DNA from: an uncultured Erysipelotrichaceae bacterium
GTDB taxonomy: Bacteria; Bacillota_I; Bacilli_A; Erysipelotrichales; Erysipelotrichaceae
DNA: 9,618 nucleotides
Direction of reading: 5' to 3'
Assembly (NCBI GenBank): GCA_900319505.1
Contig: ONOV01000197.1
Location: forward strand, 1 to 9,618
A model generated the notes under the pieces. That model saw nothing but the letters and a program-made list of their open reading frames with translations. It was not told the DNA's origin and did not search any database. The position numbers and the translations under genes are program-made. How positions within the stretch are numbered: position 1 is the first letter of the stretch; each line of letters opens with the position of its first letter. This document shows positions 6,534-9,618 of this stretch, in pieces.

Positions 6534-6827
6534 ATGAGTGAGACAGAGGTAAGACATACATACAGGTCTGAAGAAGATAAAAAGAAATTATTAACCAGAC
6601 TGAAGCGTGCGGAAGGACAGATCAGAGGCATCGAAAAGATGGTGGAAAACGATATGTACTGTCCGGATATCCTGGTACAGGTTTCGGCGGTACAGAGTGC
6701 ATTGAACAGTTTCAACAAGGTTCTGCTTGGCTGTCATATCAAAGGCTGTGTTGTGGATGACATCAAAGCCGGTGATGAGAAGGCAGTGGATGATCTCGTT
6801 GAGCTTCTGCAGAAGCTGATGAAATAG
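6534..6827 (+). CDS. csoR: Copper-sensing transcriptional repressor CsoR
   Basis: A small all-helical DNA-binding repressor of the CsoR/RcnR family that senses Cu(I) and controls copper export. It has 97 residues, usual for the family. The Cu(I) ligand set Cys-His-Cys is present as Cys43 (in MYCPDIL), His68 and Cys72 (in GCHIKGC). An extra Cys67 stands next to the His. The N-terminal RLKRAEGQIRGIEKM (22-36) is the typical helix-1 segment that contributes DNA-binding basic residues. I chose the ATG at 6534 because GGGAGG (6522-6527) is six bases upstream; the in-frame GTG at 6531 would be only three bases away. The gene is the first of the operon behind its own operator, and copA begins 18 bases after its stop. 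Confidence 0.95.
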   Translation: MSETEVRHTYRSEEDKKKLLTRLKRAEGQIRGIEKMVENDMYCPDILVQVSAVQSALNSFNKVLLGCHIKGCVVDDIKAGDEKAVDDLVELLQKLMK

Positions 6828-6845
6828 AAAGAGGATTGAGATTTA

Positions 6846-9618
6846 ATGGAACAATATGTTGTTACAGGCATGTCATGTGCGGCGTGTCAGGCAAGAGTGG
6901 AAAAGGCTGTGTCCAAAGTGCCCGGTGTCACATCCTGTTCGGTTTCTCTGCTGACCAATTCCATGGGTGTTGAAGGAACTGCCAAGCCTGGTGACATTGT
7001 CGCTGCTGTTGAAGCAGCAGGCTATGGGGCAAAGCCGAAGGACGCGGCTGCCCAGACAGAAAGTGCCAGTGCCAGACTGGCTGCGGAAGAAGATGCGCTG
7101 AAAGACAGAACAACACCGCTGCTGAAGAAAAGACTGATCAAGTCCATCGTGATTCTGTTAGCGCTCATGTATATTTCCATGGGGCATAACATGTGGAACT
7201 GGCCGCTTCCTTCTTTTTTTAAAGGAAATTACATGGCACTTGCTATTACCCAGATGATTCTTGCTTTCTGGGTCATGTTAATCAATAAGAAGTTTTTCAC
7301 ATCCGGTTTCAACTCCCTGATTCATGGGGCACCGAATATGGACACATTGGTTGCGCTAGGCTCTTCTGTGTCCTTTGGCTGGTCATTGTATGTTCTGTAC
7401 AGACTGACTGGTGCAGAGGATCCGGAAATAGCCATGCATATGTATCACAATCAGCTGTACTTTGAAAGTGCAGCCATGATACCGGCACTCATTACCGTAG
7501 GCAAGATGCTGGAAGCCATGAGTAAAGGCAGAACAACCGATGCCCTGAAATCGCTGATGAAACTGGCACCGCAGAAAGCAACACTGCTGCGCAACGGCCA
7601 GGAAGTGGAAGTCGGCATTGATGAAGTCAGAACCGGTGATACATTTGTTGTCAGACCGGGTGAAAGTATTCCGGTTGACGGTGTCATCATTGAAGGTTCA
7701 ACCGCTGTTAATGAAAGTGCTCTGACGGGTGAATCCGTACCGGTTGATAAGAGCGTGGATGACACGGTCAGTGCTGCAACCATCAATACATCAGGCTATA
7801 TCAAGGCAAGAGCGACCAGAGTCGGCGAAGACACAACCCTTTCCCAGATCATTCACATGGTCAGTGATGCGGCTGCTACCAAGGCACCGATTGCCCGTAT
7901 TGCGGATAAGGTCTCCGGTATATTTGTTCCGACTGTCATGAGTATTGCGCTGCTTGTCATGATTGTATGGCTGATCAGGGGTGTCGGTGTTTCTATTGCT
8001 CTGGAAAGAGCCATTGCTGTTCTAGTCATTTCATGTCCCTGTGCACTGGGGCTTGCCACGCCGGTTGCCATCATGGTAGGCAATGGCATGGGTGCAAAAA
8101 ACGGTATCCTTTTCAAGACAAGCGAAGCTCTTGAAAATGCGGGCAGAACCCAGATTGTTGCCCTGGATAAGACCGGTACCATCACCACCGGCAAACCGGC
8201 GGTGACCGACATCCTGCCATCTGAAGGTGTTGATGAAAAAGAACTTCTGACAAGTGCCTATGCGATGGAGAAGAAGAGCGAACACCCGCTGGCTCAGGCT
8301 GTAATAGAAAAAGCTGAGGCAGAAGGACTGACATGTGATGATGTCAGTGACTTCAAAGCATTGAGCGGACATGGTCTTGAAGCAGTGATCGGCACAAAGA
8401 AAGCGCATGCCGGCAATGCAAAGTTCATCAGCACACTGTGCACGATTCCTTCTGATCTGAAAGAGAAGAGTGAAGCACTTTCCGAAGAAGGCAAGACACC
8501 GCTGTTCTTTGAAGAAGAAGGAAAGCTGCTTGGTGTAATTACGGTTGCGGATGTCATTAAGGAAGACTCCCGCCAGGCGGTACAGGAACTGCAGAATATG
8601 GGTATTGAAGTTGTCATGATTACCGGTGATAACGAAAAGACCGCAAAAGCGATCGGCGCCAAGGCCGGGGTTGATCATGTCATTGCCGGTGTTCTGCCGG
8701 ATGGCAAGGAAGCAGAGATCAGAAGACTGCAGAAGCGCGGCAAAGTCGCCATGGTAGGTGACGGCATCAACGATGCGCCGGCATTGACAAGAGCGGATAC
8801 AGGCATTGCCATCGGGGCAGGAACAGATGTTGCGATCGACAGTGCAGATGTTGTTCTGATGAACAGCAGGCTCACCGACGTATCCGCTGCGGTCAGACTT
8901 TCCCGTGCTGCTCTCATAAACATTCATGAGAATCTTTTCTGGGCATTCTTCTACAACCTCATCTGCATTCCTCTGGCAGCCGGTGTATATGGGTATATGA
9001 TGAACCCGATGATCGGGGCGGCGGCCATGTCTCTTTCTTCCTTCACGGTATGCATGAATGCGTTGAGACTGAATCTCTTCAAACTTCATGACGCGTCTAA
9101 AGACAGACCGATGAAACATCCGGCTCTGCCTGAAAGCGAAGAAGAAAAGAAAGAAGAAACAGCACAGACAGAAGAAAGCACAATGAAAGAAACCGTAAAA
9201 ATCAGCGGTATGATGTGCGAACATTGTGAAAACAGAATCCAGAAAGCCATCGGCGCACTGGATGGGGTAACATCCGTCAAGGCGGATCATACCAGCGGTA
9301 CAGCTGTGATTGAAATGAGTTATCCGGTTGCCGAAAGCAGAATAAAAGAAGCTGTCGAAGGACAGGACTATGAATATGTCGGAATAGAAAAAAACAAGGA
9401 GGATACTGACATGAAAAAGACACTTGATGTAGAAGGCATGATGTGTGAGCATTGCGAGGCGAGAGTCAAGAAGGCTCTGGAGGCAGTGGATGGTGTAGAA
9501 AGCGCCAGTGCAGATCATAATGCCGGGAAAGCTGTCGTCGTATTAACTGAAGATGTGGACGATGCTGTCCTGAAGAAGGCTGTAGAAGATCAGGATTATA
9601 AAGTTACCGGTATTCACG
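6846..9618 (+). CDS. copA: Cu(I)-exporting P1B-type ATPase CopA with two extra C-terminal HMA domains (3' partial)
   Basis: Pumps Cu(I) out across the cell membrane using ATP. I translated it by hand: the frame is open for 924 codons to the window edge. Domains in order: N-terminal HMA with GMSCAAC (8-14); membrane helices near 99-115, 129-150, 164-186 and 204-222; actuator TGES (294-297); helix 6 with the copper-site CPC (397-399); phosphorylation DKTGT (441-445); nucleotide-domain HP (480-481) and GHG (508-510); TGDN (593-596); GDGIND (638-643); helix 7 YN (703-704); helix 8 MSLSS (728-732). The CPC, YN and MxxSS set marks the Cu(I) class. After an acidic linker (about 760-778) come two further HMA domains, at 780-848 and 856-924, each with GMMCEHC. 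Typical CopA ends after helix 8 at about 800 residues or less. The start has AGAGG (6830-6834) 11 bases upstream, a rather long spacing. The CopZ-like end may be produced separately (see 9396-9413). Confidence 0.95.
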   Translation, partial: MEQYVVTGMSCAACQARVEKAVSKVPGVTSCSVSLLTNSMGVEGTAKPGDIVAAVEAAGYGAKPKDAAAQTESASARLAAEEDALKDRTTPLLKKRLIKSIVILLALMYISMGHNMWNWPLPSFFKGNYMALAITQMILAFWVMLINKKFFTSGFNSLIHGAPNMDTLVALGSSVSFGWSLYVLYRLTGAEDPEIAMHMYHNQLYFESAAMIPALITVGKMLEAMSKGRTTDALKSLMKLAPQKATLLRNGQEVEVGIDEVRTGDTFVVRPGESIPVDGVIIEGSTAVNESALTGESVPVDKSVDDTVSAATINTSGYIKARATRVGEDTTLSQIIHMVSDAAATKAPIARIADKVSGIFVPTVMSIALLVMIVWLIRGVGVSIALERAIAVLVISCPCALGLATPVAIMVGNGMGAKNGILFKTSEALENAGRTQIVALDKTGTITTGKPAVTDILPSEGVDEKELLTSAYAMEKKSEHPLAQAVIEKAEAEGLTCDDVSDFKALSGHGLEAVIGTKKAHAGNAKFISTLCTIPSDLKEKSEALSEEGKTPLFFEEEGKLLGVITVADVIKEDSRQAVQELQNMGIEVVMITGDNEKTAKAIGAKAGVDHVIAGVLPDGKEAEIRRLQKRGKVAMVGDGINDAPALTRADTGIAIGAGTDVAIDSADVVLMNSRLTDVSAAVRLSRAALINIHENLFWAFFYNLICIPLAAGVYGYMMNPMIGAAAMSLSSFTVCMNALRLNLFKLHDASKDRPMKHPALPESEEEKKEETAQTEESTMKETVKISGMMCEHCENRIQKAIGALDGVTSVKADHTSGTAVIEMSYPVAESRIKEAVEGQDYEYVGIEKNKEDTDMKKTLDVEGMMCEHCEARVKKALEAVDGVESASADHNAGKAVVVLTEDVDDAVLKKAVEDQDYKVTGIH
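9389..9409 (+). other. Slippery heptamer A_AAA_AAC and -1 frame stop at the CopA/CopZ junction
   Basis: Bases 9388-9394 are seven A followed by C. In the copA frame, 9389-9395 split as A_AAA_AAC, the X_XXY_YYZ form that allows tandem -1 slippage. After a -1 shift the reading is CAA GGA GGA TAC TGA, ending at 9407-9409, one base before the ATG at 9411. An eighth A would give the same result permanently. Whether slippage happens is not shown. Confidence 0.5.
9396..9413 (+). promoter_or_regulatory. Internal Shine-Dalgarno and start codon for a CopZ-like protein
   Basis: AAGGAGG (9396-9402) stands eight bases before an in-frame ATG (9411-9413), ideal spacing and stronger than the site used for copA itself. 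Initiation here would make a free chaperone of at least 69 residues with the Cu-binding GMMCEHC, identical to the end of CopA. The site lies inside the linker between HMA domains 2 and 3. Confidence 0.6.

Larger units (their letters stand above)
9183..9618 (+). repeat. Tandem CopZ-like HMA units inside copA, 228-base period
   Basis: Two units start at Met780 (base 9183) and Met856 (base 9411), exactly 228 bases apart. They align without gaps over 69 residues with about 35 identities counted by hand. Both begin MKxT and share GMMCEHC, ADH and QDY. Free CopZ chaperones are about 69 residues and begin the same way, so each unit looks like a former copZ. The second unit reaches the window edge at a point where a CopZ would normally end. 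Confidence 0.85.

Noticed and set aside
8031..9518. A 495-codon open frame on the minus strand opposite copA
   Set aside because: It is antisense to the fully supported copA frame, with all P-type ATPase motifs on the other strand. Its protein is Cys-, Phe- and His-rich with no recognisable domain, and I see no ribosome binding site. It is the shadow of a long Glu/Lys/Ala-rich gene.

Overview
The window looks like chromosomal DNA of a low-to-moderate GC Firmicute. The glmU-prs gene order, the AGGAGG-type ribosome binding sites and the csoR-copA copper operon all fit this. My best guess is the Erysipelotrichales or a near relative, from the overall gene content and the shortened GlmU; no rRNA or other decisive marker is present. 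No tRNA, rRNA, insertion sequence or CRISPR array was seen.

Layout. (1) 1-2051, plus strand: a GlmU-type uridylyltransferase that lacks the acetyltransferase half, then ribose-phosphate pyrophosphokinase (prs) with its own promoter and a terminator. (2) 2086-3888, plus strand: a single-gene unit for a 566-residue divergent member of the PEP carboxykinase / HPr kinase P-loop superfamily. A perfect 15-base palindrome precedes it and a hairpin terminator that can act in both directions follows it. (3) 3916-5064, minus strand: a zinc-ribbon, acidic-linker, multi-pass membrane protein of unknown function. (4) 5205-6433, plus strand, divergent from it: a membrane diguanylate cyclase with a complete GGDEF motif but no RxxD inhibitory site, closed by a strong terminator. 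(5) 6468 to the right edge, plus strand: a copper-resistance operon. Its sigma-A-type promoter carries a CsoR operator in the spacer, followed by csoR and a copA Cu(I)-exporting P-type ATPase gene that is still open at the window end (at least 924 codons).

How the genes work together. GlmU and Prs feed cell-wall and nucleotide precursor synthesis (UDP-sugar and PRPP). The csoR-copA unit is a self-contained copper sensor and efflux system. Cu(I) should release CsoR from the operator, and CopA then pumps Cu(I) out, with metal-binding HMA domains at both ends of the protein delivering it. The diguanylate cyclase and the zinc-ribbon protein share a divergent intergenic region, but nothing shows that they act together.

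The most notable signal is at the 3' end of copA. Two C-terminal HMA domains repeat with an exact 228-base period, and each begins with Met-Lys-x-Thr like a free CopZ chaperone. The last is preceded by a strong Shine-Dalgarno sequence and an in-frame ATG. Just upstream lies the slippery heptamer A_AAA_AAC, inside a run of seven A. A change of -1 frame there gives a TGA that ends one base before that ATG. So this DNA reads as a fused CopA-CopZ in one frame and as the classical two-gene copA / copZ layout in the other.
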